Shown here: positions 1 through 8,325 of the stretch, in pieces
Layout: each line of letters opens with the position of its first letter
Position numbering within the stretch: the stretch's first letter is position 1
DNA from: Candidatus Melainabacteria bacterium
GTDB lineage: Bacteria > Cyanobacteriota > Vampirovibrionia > Obscuribacterales > Obscuribacteraceae
Direction of reading: 5' to 3'
Assembly (NCBI GenBank): GCA_016716405.1
Contig: JADJWK010000002.1
Span: forward strand, 1,178,001 to 1,242,000
DNA length: 64,000 bases
Position numbers and translations under genes: made by a program
Notes under the pieces: generated by a model
What the model was told of the DNA's origin: nothing
The model's input: the letters and a program-made list of their open reading frames with translations, nothing else
Database searches by the model: none

Positions 1-131
1 AGATCCATTTCTCGGCACCGGTGACGAGCCTGGAAGATTGCGCCGAGGCTATCGCCGATACTCTGGACTCGATTCAGTGGAACGTGGCGATACCGCCTCC
101 TGTTCCCGGGCTTTCGGTTGCCGTATTTTGA
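1..131 (+). CDS. C-terminal end of an unidentified protein (partial)
   Basis: An open frame enters from the left edge and ends at a TGA at 129-131, giving about 42 residues. It reads like real protein: an acidic helical stretch (LEDCAEAIADTLDSIQW) followed by a proline-rich end (IPPPVPGLSVAVF). The stop lies 15 bp from the convergent stop of the next gene, as expected for two real genes facing each other. The fragment is too short to assign a family. Confidence 0.5.
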   Translation, partial: IHFSAPVTSLEDCAEAIADTLDSIQWNVAIPPPVPGLSVAVF

Positions 132-146
132 TTGATCGCCTTTCGG

Positions 147-920
147 TCAGCGATTCACCTTTTCGAAGATGGATCGGTCCAGCTCGATGGCGTCCGGAGT
201 GACGCGCAGGAGCCCCGAAAAAGGGTGAGCGAAAACGTAGACCAGATAGAGATTCAGGGACGTGATCGTGGTGACTATCACAGTCATCAACAACTGCGTT
301 CTCAGGCTGTTGATGGCGAAGAAATAGGTGAATGCTATGGTGAGCGCTCCGCCCACCAAAAGGGTTACCCATTCCACCATGGGCATGCCGTGGGTGGCGA
401 GATTGATCCTGGCGCGGCGATTGTCCCAGAGGCTGCAGGCCTCCTGGACCGTAATCGGATAGATGGCAATCTCCTTCTCGGTAGCGGGCTCGAAATCGCA
501 AACGGCCTGCATGAGCTCGAGGGCGGTGCCCTGGGTCTGGGGGCACTGTCTTGAGCAGTTCATGAGCTTCCACTCCTGATCCACCAGTTGTCTGGCATAA
601 GCTCTGCAGAGATCGTGGATGACTTCCTTCTTTTTCTCCGGATACTGATTCGACAGCAGATAAATGTCGGCGAGACAGTTGGCTTCCTGCTCGGTGATCG
701 TCATGGCCTGCTGGTATTTGGCGGTGGCATCCACCACCACCAGACCGAGCACCACGGCATAGATGGTGCCGACTATGGAGAGCAGGTAACCGCCGACTTC
801 ATGGGACGATTTCAGTGACTCCGCTTTCACGTACCGGCGTACCGCCAGCAGACCGAATGCCGCCAGCAACGAGCTGGCGGTGACAATGCCGAGACAGGTG
901 AGAATCATAGTCGAGTCCAT
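147..920 (-). CDS. DUF4239 (bestrophin-like) membrane protein
   Basis: 257 residues. The N-terminus has one hydrophobic segment (about 5-27) and a second (about 45-65) rich in Val/Gly (IVGTIYAVVLGLVVVDA), the typical start of DUF4239 proteins. A long soluble helical region with several cysteines (about 100-150) follows, then two more transmembrane helices (about 180-230). DUF4239 proteins are membrane proteins of unknown function, distantly likened to bestrophin channels. It is divergent from the TPR gene at 957 with only 36 bp between them, so the two promoters must overlap. Start is the ATG at 920; a second ATG four codons later is also possible. Confidence 0.6.
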   Translation of the reverse strand: MDSTMILTCLGIVTASSLLAAFGLLAVRRYVKAESLKSSHEVGGYLLSIVGTIYAVVLGLVVVDATAKYQQAMTITEQEANCLADIYLLSNQYPEKKKEVIHDLCRAYARQLVDQEWKLMNCSRQCPQTQGTALELMQAVCDFEPATEKEIAIYPITVQEACSLWDNRRARINLATHGMPMVEWVTLLVGGALTIAFTYFFAINSLRTQLLMTVIVTTITSLNLYLVYVFAHPFSGLLRVTPDAIELDRSIFEKVNR

Positions 921-956
921 GCTGTATTCTTATCAGAGCTGAGGATTTCTGCAAGT

Positions 957-1637
957 ATGATTGTCATGCGGTTTCTGGGAGCAATCTCGTTGGTTATCTT
1001 TCTGATTTTCTTCGGGACAACGGTCCTGCAGCCGGAGCTTGCCGAGGCCAGAGGCGGTAAGGACAAAGCATCCGAAAGCGACTGGACCAGACTGGCCAAT
1101 CTTGGCGGCCGGGCCCTTTCGGTGGGTGATTACAAAAATGCCGAAGCCTTTTTCATCCGGGGTCTCAAGGCCGCCAGCCTTGCTCATGGAGATCAGTCGG
1201 AGCCGGTCGCTGCCAGTGTCAATAATCTGGGGGGGCTTTATATGGAGCAGGGACTCTGGGAGGAAGCCGCCACCAGGCTGAAGCTCGCCCTCTCCATCCG
1301 GCGTAAGGTCCTGAGCAATGACGATCCCAAACTGGCGAACACGCTCTTCAATCTCGGCATCTGCAGTTATAACCTGGACAATCTCGAGACTGCCGAAGAT
1401 CTGATCCGGGAGTCCCTCGATATTCGCACCCGTATCGAGGGTAACGAAGGACTTTCGGTGGCCTCCGAGCTGCTCTGGCTCTCAAGGGTCTATGAGGGCC
1501 AGCTCCGCTATAAGGAAGCCGAGGGATGTATCGATCGATCAATAGCGATCTATGAGAAGCATCTTGGCCCGAAGAGCAAAGAGACCCTGAAAGCCAAGCA
1601 GAAGCTCAACGAGCTCCTGGAGCGCGAAGCGTTCTGA
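957..1637 (+). CDS. Exported TPR protein (kinesin-light-chain type repeats)
   Basis: 226 residues. A signal peptide or anchor (about 4-30, ending AEA) is followed by four or so 42-residue tetratricopeptide repeats of the kinesin-light-chain kind, with repeated A-x-L-N-N-L-G and A-E-x-L/F patterns. Such repeats form a protein-binding superhelix; no enzymatic residues are visible. It is one of many exported TPR proteins in this window. An upstream GAGG lies about 12 bases before the ATG, with a second in-frame ATG at 966. The specific partner cannot be inferred from the context. Confidence 0.75.
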   Translation: MIVMRFLGAISLVIFLIFFGTTVLQPELAEARGGKDKASESDWTRLANLGGRALSVGDYKNAEAFFIRGLKAASLAHGDQSEPVAASVNNLGGLYMEQGLWEEAATRLKLALSIRRKVLSNDDPKLANTLFNLGICSYNLDNLETAEDLIRESLDIRTRIEGNEGLSVASELLWLSRVYEGQLRYKEAEGCIDRSIAIYEKHLGPKSKETLKAKQKLNELLEREAF

Positions 1638-1858
1638 GGGCGAATGTCAGCTTGAAGTCGAGTCGATCTCGAAAGTTCCTGGACAACCCGGGTCATTGAG
1701 GCCGGGAACAATTGCATCAGGGAGGCGTCTTCGAGAGAGTCAGGAATTTTCCAGAAGTTTTCCGCAGCTAGAAAGAGATTCTCGAGGTTATGCGCCAGAT
1801 GCATGAGCCCTCGACTGACTGGCTGCGCACTGATTGCTGATTCTCGTTTCCCGCTCAT
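1638..1858 (-). pseudogene. Possible HPt/CheA-like remnant
   Basis: In the 236-bp gap between two plus-strand genes, a minus-strand frame opens with ATG at 1858 directly after a TGA. Its first 50 or so residues contain MHLAHNLENLF followed by an amphipathic run, resembling the helix after the phospho-histidine site in HPt/CheA P1 domains (HxLExL pattern). The phosphorylatable histidine helix itself is absent. The frame then runs antisense into the TPR gene at 957-1637, where the sequence looks like noise. It may be a decayed fragment or chance. No SD is visible. Confidence 0.2.
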
Positions 1859-1873
1859 GTTGAGGTATCACTG

Positions 1874-2521
1874 ATGTCGACTCGAAAAAGGACAGCCGTC
1901 CTGTCTCTGGCTCTCGCTGTCTCTGTTATTTCAGTCTCGCTCCCGGCCCGGAGCGCCCGCGCTGCGGAGAAGACAGGTGATCCTATCGCCTCGACCGTCA
2001 ATGAGGCTCCCGGTCACGGTAAAGAAATCACCAGTCAGAGAAAGATACTGGACGGCAAGCGCTATCATGTCGGCTCGGTGAAGATTCACTCCACCCCGGA
2101 CGAGGTCTGGTCGGTTCTCACCGACTATGATCGGGCTGTCGCTGTTTTCGCCAATGTCAGGGACATCAAGCTCCTGGAGAGCAAAGGCAATGTCAAAAAG
2201 GTCCGCTTCGAGGTGGCGTCCCTGGGTGGGCTATGGAAGTTCAACTATGTCCTGGCTCTGACCGAGGACGAGCCGCACCGGATCAAGTGGCATCGTCACA
2301 GTGGCGCCTTCAAGGAGAACGAGGGCTACTGGGAGCTCCTGCCTGCCGATGCCGGCCGGGCGACGGTGGTCAATTATGTGAAGCGCATAGACGGCGGAAT
2401 GCTCATGCCTCAGGCTCTGGTGGACCGGGAACTGGCCAGGACCATGCCCGTGGTCCTTGCCAATCTCAAGACCGAGGCCGAAAAGGGAGCTATCCGGATC
2501 GCTCAGAAACCTGCTCGCTAG
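1874..2521 (+). CDS. Exported SRPBCC (START/polyketide-cyclase-like) protein
   Basis: 215 residues. A signal peptide (about 1-31, ending ARAA) is followed by a SRPBCC fold: VKIHSTPDEVWSVLTDYDRA is the classic first strand-helix of this superfamily, then alternating strands (VRFEVASLGG, HRIKWHRHSG, YWELLPAD) and a long C-terminal helix. The fold makes a hydrophobic ligand pocket; lipid or isoprenoid binding in the periplasm is possible but not shown. GAGG sits 8 bases before the ATG. The next gene downstream is pcm, about 100 bp away. Confidence 0.7.
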   Translation: MSTRKRTAVLSLALAVSVISVSLPARSARAAEKTGDPIASTVNEAPGHGKEITSQRKILDGKRYHVGSVKIHSTPDEVWSVLTDYDRAVAVFANVRDIKLLESKGNVKKVRFEVASLGGLWKFNYVLALTEDEPHRIKWHRHSGAFKENEGYWELLPADAGRATVVNYVKRIDGGMLMPQALVDRELARTMPVVLANLKTEAEKGAIRIAQKPAR

Positions 2522-2619
2522 AAACTTCTTCTGGAATTACCGGCGCCGACCCGGCGCCAAAAATGGTAGCATTTTATCTGGATGGTCATAAGACAGAACG
2601 GACTCAGGACCAGATCTCA

Positions 2620-3469
2620 ATGCCTGATGGGACGGAGAGCGACTCGAAAAAATCCAGGAAAGACAACTGGCTTCGTCTTCTGTCGTCCATGACCCTCGCC
2701 GGGCTTGTCTCCGCCGGTAATGGCTGCAGTCAGGAGCCTCCCGGACCGGGCGAGGACAGCAAACACGACAGTAACAAGAATCAGCACGAACGCGAGGATG
2801 ACAGCCAGATTGTCGATCAGAGCGCTTTATCCGAGCGAGTTTCAGAGCGTCAGTCCCTGGTCCGGGAGTTGCGAGCCAAAGGGAATCGAGAGCAAGGCGG
2901 TTCTGGAAGCGGTCTCCAGGGTGCCCAGGCACCGCTTCGTGCCGGAGCAGTTTCAGGATGCGAGCTATGAAGACGCTCCCCTACCGATCGGGCTCGAGCA
3001 GACCATTTCCCAGCCTTTTATCGTCGCCTATATGACCGAGTCTCTCGAGCTCTCCCGGGCGGATCGCGTCCTCGAGGTGGGTACCGGCTCCGGCTATCAG
3101 TCCGCCGTCCTTTCCGGGCTGGTGGAGCGCGTTTACTCGGTGGAGCTCCTTGCTCCTCTGGCAAAGCGGGCTCGAGCTAACCTCGCCGAGATCGGCGTGG
3201 ACAATGTCGAGATCCTCGTGGCTGACGGCTACCGGGGATGGCCGGAGAAAGCGCCTTTTGATGCAATCATCGTCACAGCAGCACCGAAGGCGGTACCTCA
3301 GGATCTCATCGATCAACTTGCCGAAGGCGGGCGGCTCGTGATTCCGGTGGGAGATACGAACGTTCAGTGGCTGATCCGTATCCGAAAGAGAAAGGGCAGG
3401 ATCGAGAAAGAGACCCTCATGCCCGTGCGTTTCGTGCCCCTGGTGCCGGGCCGCGCGGATTCTGATTGA
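2620..3469 (+). CDS. pcm: Protein-L-isoaspartate O-methyltransferase, frameshifted, probably exported
   Basis: The enzyme repairs isoaspartyl residues using S-adenosylmethionine. The core is unmistakable: RVPRHRFVPEQF, GLEQTISQPFIVAYMTE and the SAM-binding VLEVGTGSGYQSAVLS, ending at 3469. Family members read LVRELRAKGI-x-x-x-AVLEAV; here LVRELRAKG is in one frame (from ATG 2620) and IESKAVLEAV in the next, meeting at AAAGGG 2878-2883. One extra G explains this, either as an assembly error, a mutation or slippage. The restored protein carries an N-terminal KKSRK plus hydrophobic segment ending NGC, suggesting a secreted or lipoprotein form. If not restored, an in-frame ATG at 2705 gives a 254-residue protein with a scrambled N-terminus. 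Confidence 0.8.
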
Positions 3470-3934
3470 CTACTTGATGCTGGTGTTCTGACCGCGAGGT
3501 GTATTGACCAGACCCTGCCAGACCTGGTGTTTGATCTTCCAGGCTCCGGACTCGCGAATCATCTCCACCCTCGCTTTGGCGTGGCAAACCTGACCCCAGT
3601 CGGAGGCGAGACCTTCAGCCTCGATAAAGGCCATGTCACCGACTACCTCTTCCTTGATAACTTTGAAATTGGCAATATAGCTTCGCTTGTATCGCTTCAG
3701 GGCCGCTTCCGCCAGCTCTCCTCGCAGGTTTTCCAGGTTCTTGCGAGTCGGCTCCATGAAATAGTTCTCGATCTGGTGAACGCTCTTGGCGTAATAAACA
3801 TGATTGAGATACTGGCGGTAGACATCGCTCGGTTTGAAAGCGGCTAAAGCCTGCTGAATCACCGGCAGACCGGTAGAAATACCTGTGGCGATGAGAATCG
3901 CCATCGATACAAGAGCGGCTTTTCGAATACTCAT
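3470..3934 (-). CDS. Exported hypothetical protein, NTF2/DUF4878-like
   Basis: 154 residues. A signal peptide (1-32, ending ALA) precedes a small alpha/beta domain with a helical first half (YRQYLNHVYYAKSVHQIENY) and a second half of strands (VVGDMAFIEAEG, AKARVEMIRESGAWKIK). The order of helices, then strands with a final W-K-I, is like the NTF2-like lipoproteins. No catalytic residue is recognisable. AGGAAGG lies 7 bases before the ATG. The gene converges on pcm with stops abutting, and it follows ilvE by 34 bp on the other side. Confidence 0.6.
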   Translation of the reverse strand: MSIRKAALVSMAILIATGISTGLPVIQQALAAFKPSDVYRQYLNHVYYAKSVHQIENYFMEPTRKNLENLRGELAEAALKRYKRSYIANFKVIKEEVVGDMAFIEAEGLASDWGQVCHAKARVEMIRESGAWKIKHQVWQGLVNTPRGQNTSIK

Positions 3935-3968
3935 AGGCCCTTCCTCCAGGGACGGTCTTCTTATAGAC

Positions 3969-4913
3969 TCAGCGGGCTCCTATCTTGTTTCCTTTTTCGG
4001 CATAAACAGGGGTCAGCCACTTGTTATATTTTTCCATACGGCCGTGAGTTATGTCGTCGTAAGTCTCCATAACCATCTTGGTGATCGGTCCCATCTTGCC
4101 GTCACCAATCTTCCGTTTGTCCACTTCGATGATCGGCACCACCTGAGCGCCTGTGCCGCAGAAGAAAAGCTCATCGGCGGTATAGAGCTCGGAACGATCG
4201 ATCTTGCGCTCCAGGACATTCTTGTCGAACTCTTCTCTGGCAAATTCGAAAATGGTGGCCCTGGTGATGCCCACCAGGATATTGTCGTAGCTCGGTGTCG
4301 TAATCAGGGTGCCGTTCTTGACCATGAATATATTCATTGCCGAGCCTTCCGAGACATGCCCGCCCTGATCCAGGACGATGGCGTCATCGAAGCCGAAGTG
4401 CACGGCGTCGGATTTGGCCAGGGCTGTGTTGGCATAGGCGCCGGATATCTTCGCCCGGGGTGGAATAGCGTTGTCGTCCACCCGGCGCCAGCTCGAGACC
4501 ATGACGCGAAGCCCGTCTTCGGCCTTGAAATAGGCGCCGAAGGGAACGGTATATATGGAAAGATCCGAGGGATTGTCCTGGAGACCCGGTCCCACCCTGA
4601 GGCTGCACTTGTAGGCATAAGGCCTGATATACATGTCTGTGCGGGGAGCATTCTTGCGAAGGAGCTCTATAGCCAGGTCGCAGAGCTCGTCGACGGAGTA
4701 TTTGCATTCGATATGGAGGATGCGCATGTTTTCGTACATCCGCTGAAAATGCTCTCTCATGCGAAATACGAACAACTCTTCCTGCTTCTCGTTCCAGTAG
4801 GCCCTTATCCCTTCGAAGATACCGGTGCCATATTGCAGAGCGTGGGTCTTGATGCTGATTTTCGCTTCTTCAATCGGTACGAAATTGCCTTCGAAAAATG
4901 CATACTCTGTCAC
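3969..4913 (-). CDS. ilvE: Branched-chain amino acid aminotransferase
   Basis: 314 residues, normal for fold-type IV PLP aminotransferases. It transfers the amino group between glutamate and the keto acids of Leu, Ile and Val. Landmarks are HALQYGTGIFEGIRAYW near residue 24, the catalytic Lys about 155 in RAKISGAYANTALAKSDA, and EGSAMNIF and GITRATI for the phosphate cup. Start is the GTG at 4913 with AGGTGA upstream. It lies 12 bp downstream of an exported TPR gene on the same strand, so the two are probably cotranscribed. Confidence 0.92.
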   Translation of the reverse strand: MTEYAFFEGNFVPIEEAKISIKTHALQYGTGIFEGIRAYWNEKQEELFVFRMREHFQRMYENMRILHIECKYSVDELCDLAIELLRKNAPRTDMYIRPYAYKCSLRVGPGLQDNPSDLSIYTVPFGAYFKAEDGLRVMVSSWRRVDDNAIPPRAKISGAYANTALAKSDAVHFGFDDAIVLDQGGHVSEGSAMNIFMVKNGTLITTPSYDNILVGITRATIFEFAREEFDKNVLERKIDRSELYTADELFFCGTGAQVVPIIEVDKRKIGDGKMGPITKMVMETYDDITHGRMEKYNKWLTPVYAEKGNKIGAR

Positions 4914-4925
4914 GTCTCACCTCGC

Positions 4926-5384
4926 TTACATGTTGTCTCTACAGAATCTGATCCGGTCCTCGATGGTCTTTCTGTCACTGGCGGAAGGCGCCAGGCTCAG
5001 GTACTGGGTAAAGGCTTCGGCAGCCTCTCCATATTGCTTGTCGCTTTCCAGGCAGCAGCCATATTCGTAGAAGCCGTCGGCAAATGAGGGCTCGACCTGG
5101 GTAGCTTTCTTGAACTCGTCCTTGGCCCGGTCGAGCTTGCCCAGTCGCTTGAGAGCTCGTCCCAGAGCTGTGTGACAGGCGCCGGAGCTGGGATACTTCT
5201 CTACCTTCTTGGTGAAAATCTCCACAGCCTTCTCTTTGTTGTTCAGGGAAAGCTCCTTATTCCCTTTGGCCAGCTCCTTCTCCCAGTCCGGCGTAGACTT
5301 GGCGGTGGCAGGCGCCAGGGCTCCCAGGAGACAGACTGCGGCGATGCAAACTCCGGCTATATAGACTGTTTTTCTGGCGAACAA
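4926..5384 (-). CDS. Exported TPR protein
   Basis: 152 residues. A signal peptide (about 1-28, ending ATA) is followed by about three canonical TPRs (GNKELSLNNKEKAVEIF, CHTALGRALKRLGKLDRA, GFYEYGCCLESDKQYGEAAE). Function is presumably protein-protein interaction in the periplasm or at the outer membrane. Start is a TTG at 5384 with AGGAG nine bases upstream; there is no better ATG in frame before the signal peptide. It is followed after 12 bp by ilvE. Confidence 0.75.
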   Translation of the reverse strand: MFARKTVYIAGVCIAAVCLLGALAPATAKSTPDWEKELAKGNKELSLNNKEKAVEIFTKKVEKYPSSGACHTALGRALKRLGKLDRAKDEFKKATQVEPSFADGFYEYGCCLESDKQYGEAAEAFTQYLSLAPSASDRKTIEDRIRFCRDNM

Positions 5385-5406
5385 CTCGATTTACTCCTGT
5401 GAAAGA

Positions 5407-5438
5407 AACCGGAGCCGACTCATCTGTCGACTCCGGTT
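5407..5438 (-). terminator. Intrinsic terminator after the CsgG-like gene
   Basis: Inverted repeat AACCGGAG-(C)-CGAC, loop TCATCT, GTCG-(A)-CTCCGGTT. Read on the minus strand it is followed by TCTTTC, a modest U tract. It sits 9 bp after the stop of the CsgG-like gene and before the TTG of the next TPR gene, so it separates two minus-strand units. Confidence 0.65.
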
Positions 5439-5446
5439 GAGAGGCT

Positions 5447-6493
5447 CTAGTTGGTGGCTCCGGTAGCGCCGCCTTTGCTGCCTCCTTCTCCGTCCTTGCC
5501 GAGGACTACCCCGGAGACGGCGGTGGAGACATGCTTGACGACATCGCCTACCTGCACGCCGTTGCCGCTCACGAGCTCGCCGGTGGCGGAATCATCATCG
5601 GATTCCTTGATGGCGATAACGGCTACGGTATTGAAGAGCTCTTTGATCACTTTGCCCGAATCCGGATCCCGGATCGTCTTGTAAGCACGCTCCACCTGGA
5701 GCTTGCTGCCGGGCTGCACGCCTGCGCGTTTGCCGACATTGACGATGATGGTGTTGCCGGAGACATCGGCGACTTTGCCCTGGACATCCTTGGCGATAAG
5801 AGCCTGGTTGTCGGGGATCTTATTGGCCGAGGCGATCAGCTGCTCGGAAAGACGGTCCACTGCCTGGATTGTGGCTTCGTCAGCGATGGCGCTGTCGCCG
5901 TAGGTGTCGGAGCTGACAATACCGAGACCGCCGCTGGAGCGTTTCGACTCGCCGGTGCCCTGGAAAGCGGCCAGCACTTCGGTGGTGTTGATATCGATGA
6001 CCTTGGCGTCGATGGAGACGCGGGTCTTGCTCTTGCTGGAACGGAAGCTACCCACCAGTCCGCCGATACCGCCAACATAAGGAATGGAGGGGACATAAGC
6101 CGTGGGAGCGCTCACTGAAGTGGAGCTCTTCTCGTTGCCGAACTGGGTTATTGTGCCTACCACGATGGCGTCCACGCTCAGGATCTTACCGATCTTGCAA
6201 GCGGTGGCCGGGTCGGCACGGTCCGAAACCGAGAGATTCTGCTCTTTCATGACCGAATCGAGCATCTTGCGGTCGATCACCGAATAAGTGCCGTCATTGA
6301 CACACTTGGTCACGAGCATGCTGGCGATTGCCTCGCCGAGGTCGACATTGGCGATGGCGCTCGCCCAGTGGTGGGAATCGAAAGGCATGATGGCGATGCG
6401 ACGCTTGGCGGAAGCGTATGATACCGGCGCACAGAAAATGTTAACCAGGAAAGCTGCCATAACCAGCAGAATACCGGTTTTACGAAAGATCAT
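5447..6493 (-). CDS. CsgG-family exported protein
   Basis: 348 residues from the ATG at 6493, chosen because GAGGAG lies 9 bases upstream; a longer frame to 6526 has no RBS. After a signal peptide (about 1-28) comes RRIAIMPFDSHHW, then GEAIASMLVTKCVNDGTYSVIDRKMLDSVMKEQNL and VDAIVVGTITQFG, the pattern of CsgG/HfaB proteins that form outer-membrane secretion pores or periplasmic assembly factors. A C-terminal part (about 245-320) adds a beta-rich domain with GNTIIVNVGKRAGVQPGSKL, as seen in FlgT-like proteins. No lipobox cysteine is evident, so it may be a soluble periplasmic version. Confidence 0.7.
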   Translation of the reverse strand: MIFRKTGILLVMAAFLVNIFCAPVSYASAKRRIAIMPFDSHHWASAIANVDLGEAIASMLVTKCVNDGTYSVIDRKMLDSVMKEQNLSVSDRADPATACKIGKILSVDAIVVGTITQFGNEKSSTSVSAPTAYVPSIPYVGGIGGLVGSFRSSKSKTRVSIDAKVIDINTTEVLAAFQGTGESKRSSGGLGIVSSDTYGDSAIADEATIQAVDRLSEQLIASANKIPDNQALIAKDVQGKVADVSGNTIIVNVGKRAGVQPGSKLQVERAYKTIRDPDSGKVIKELFNTVAVIAIKESDDDSATGELVSGNGVQVGDVVKHVSTAVSGVVLGKDGEGGSKGGATGATN

Positions 6494-6618
6494 AGTTTTT
6501 CTCCTCAGGCATATAAGCCGATGCACTGTATGATCCAGAATAGAAGCCCTTAGCTTACTGGATACAAATGTAGATCAAAAAGGCTCGGGCTGCCTGATTT
6601 CAATTAAATGATACAGAG

Positions 6619-7527
6619 CTACTTAGAAAGCTCTTTGCGCACTTTGGCCTGGGTGTTCTCGATGGCTTTCTTCTCCATCTCGAGAACCTTGTCCAGGGCT
6701 TTGAGTTCAGCCTTTTTGTCAGCAGCCGAGACGGCACCGGGCTTAGTCGATTTAACTTTCACTAATTTTTTCGCCGGCGCCCTCTTAGTGTACGTGGCGA
6801 GAAGCGACCTGGCCCGGGCCGAGTATTTCGACTTGGCCGGGATTTGCTTGAGAAGAGCCACAGCCTGGGCGACTTTGCCTGTCTTGACGCTGGTCTCGGC
6901 ACTCTTGAGCTTGTCCAGGGATTCTTTCTCCATGGCGAACTCTTCCATCAGGGTTCGTGCGTTCTGGAAGTGCGGCGAGTCGGCACTCACGAGGCGGAGC
7001 GAGTTGATAGCTCCATCATATTCTTCCTGCTCAGCCATGATCTGGGCTTTGATAATCTTTTCCCGGGTATCCATCTCCACCCGGACCGCATTCTCGATGG
7101 GTCCCTGGGCCCGGTCGGCGGCCCCGGCAACCGCCTCTCTGGCGGCCCGGTCCACCAGGGCTTTGTTGAGGGGCATTCCGGGTGTGACCGAGAAATCCTG
7201 CTTGTACTGTTGCACCGCTACGGTAGCGATGACATGACCGCTCAGGGTCTTGACCTCGACATTGCCGTTATATCGGATCTGGCCGCTCATCTGGTCCATG
7301 AAGTCCTTGATGGAGCAGGTGACGTTCCAGTCCGGGTTGACCGTCGAGATAGCGATATTGGGATTCTGGGAAAGCCTCGCCGTGAGCCGGTCCACGATCT
7401 CCTGCTCGATGCCGCTGCCCCCGCCCGTGACGATGGACATCCTCACCGGGGGAGCCCCGGCAAAGACCGGACCAGTCGAGATCAAACCGAGTATGCCTGC
7501 CAGAAGCACGAGCATGATTGCTTTCAT
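6619..7527 (-). CDS. Exported helical protein, likely partner of the CsgG-like protein
   Basis: 302 residues. A signal peptide (1-23, ending VFA) is followed by an alpha/beta domain with VTGGGSGIEQEIVDRLTARL and SIKDFMDQMSGQIRYNG (about 30-130), and then a helical, TPR-like and coiled-coil C-terminus that is Lys/Ala rich (about 160-302). The N-terminal domain resembles the strand-helix pattern of CsgG-type or lipoprotein-assembly proteins that measure NPDWNV-type inputs, but I do not recognise a named family. It lies 125 bp upstream of the CsgG-like gene on the same strand, which suggests a shared job in envelope assembly. Confidence 0.6.
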   Translation of the reverse strand: MKAIMLVLLAGILGLISTGPVFAGAPPVRMSIVTGGGSGIEQEIVDRLTARLSQNPNIAISTVNPDWNVTCSIKDFMDQMSGQIRYNGNVEVKTLSGHVIATVAVQQYKQDFSVTPGMPLNKALVDRAAREAVAGAADRAQGPIENAVRVEMDTREKIIKAQIMAEQEEYDGAINSLRLVSADSPHFQNARTLMEEFAMEKESLDKLKSAETSVKTGKVAQAVALLKQIPAKSKYSARARSLLATYTKRAPAKKLVKVKSTKPGAVSAADKKAELKALDKVLEMEKKAIENTQAKVRKELSK

Positions 7528-7580
7528 GAGATTAAGTCTCCCCTGGAACGGTCGAAAATCTTTAGGATACCACTGACTGG

Positions 7581-7608
7581 AAAACTCAACCGATATCGGT
7601 TGAGTTTT
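7581..7608. terminator. Perfect 28-bp palindrome, probable bidirectional terminator
   Basis: AAAACTCAACCGAT and its exact reverse complement abut at 7594/7595. Both flanks end in A/T runs, so a hairpin with a short loop and a U tract forms on either strand. It lies 43 bp past the small membrane gene and 53 bp before the exported protein start, so it most likely ends the alaS-rnhA unit. Confidence 0.65.
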
Positions 7609-7651
7609 TGAAAAGCTCGGTTCTTTGCATCGTTCAGCTTGACAAAAGCAG

Positions 7652-7882
7652 TCAAAAAGCCTTGTAGAAGAAAATGATTGCTCCCAGCATGGCGAGCAGG
7701 AAGAGCACTACAGGGAGGGTGCTCTTCCAGGTGATATTGCCTTCCTGCAGGTCAGTGAGGAAAGAGGCGAATCGCTTTATGATCGGCGGGCCGATCATCG
7801 TATTTCCGGGTCTTTTCGATTCCCGGGATTCGATGCGGCGGGGGGCGGGTTTTTTGCGAAGATGCTTGGGTCGCTTGGCCAT
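7652..7882 (-). CDS. Small single-pass membrane protein
   Basis: 76 residues. The basic N-terminus (MAKRPKHLRKKPAPRR) is followed by a short amphipathic stretch and one C-terminal transmembrane helix (LPVVLFLLAMLGAIIFFYKAF). The layout recalls SecE, but the conserved SecE residues are not clear and there is no nusG or rpl gene nearby, so the family is left open. The start codon is 3 bp after the rnhA stop, without its own SD, implying translational coupling in an alaS-rnhA operon. Confidence 0.6.
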   Translation of the reverse strand: MAKRPKHLRKKPAPRRIESRESKRPGNTMIGPPIIKRFASFLTDLQEGNITWKSTLPVVLFLLAMLGAIIFFYKAF

Positions 7883-7885
7883 GGC

Positions 7886-8314
7886 TCAGCTCTGCAGGCT
7901 CTGAGCGCCGTCCATGGCCTGGTTGGCAAGGCGATCGGCGTCCTTGTTCAGCTCCCTGGCGATATGGACTATGCGGAAGTTCTCGATTCTGGAGATCAGG
8001 AGCTTCGCTTCCATATATAAAGGTTTGAGCTTTTCGTTCTTGACCCGGTATTCCCCTTTGATCTGCTTCACCACCAGCTCCGAGTCCATCCGGGCTTCCA
8101 CGTCGCTATAGCCGAGCTCGATGGCTTTTTTGAGCCCGATTACAAGACCGGTATATTCGGCGACATTGTTTGTCGTGGTGCCGAGGAACTCAGCCATCTC
8201 CGCCACCACCGGACCGCGGGGATCGCCTTCTCTGACCAGAGCTCCGGCACCGGAGGGACCGGGGTTGCCTCGCGAGCCGCCGTCCGCGAACACATAGGCT
8301 TGTTTGGCTGTCAT
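7886..8314 (-). CDS. rnhA: Ribonuclease HI
   Basis: 142 residues. It cleaves the RNA strand of RNA:DNA hybrids. The four acidic catalytic residues are visible: D11 in FADGGSRGNPG, E53 in NNVAEYTG, D77 in ARMDSELVVKQ and D127 in NKDADRLAN. The length fits the compact RNase HI class without a hybrid-binding domain. The ATG at 8314 is preferred to that at 8320 because AGAGAGG abuts the latter but is six bases from the former. It follows alaS by only a few bases, so the two are cotranscribed. Confidence 0.88.
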   Translation of the reverse strand: MTAKQAYVFADGGSRGNPGPSGAGALVREGDPRGPVVAEMAEFLGTTTNNVAEYTGLVIGLKKAIELGYSDVEARMDSELVVKQIKGEYRVKNEKLKPLYMEAKLLISRIENFRIVHIARELNKDADRLANQAMDGAQSLQS

Positions 8315-8325
8315 TGTCATCCTCT

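Noticed and set aside
7652..7882. Assignment of the small membrane protein as SecE
   Set aside because: Only the general layout agrees; conserved SecE residues and the nusG neighbour are missing.
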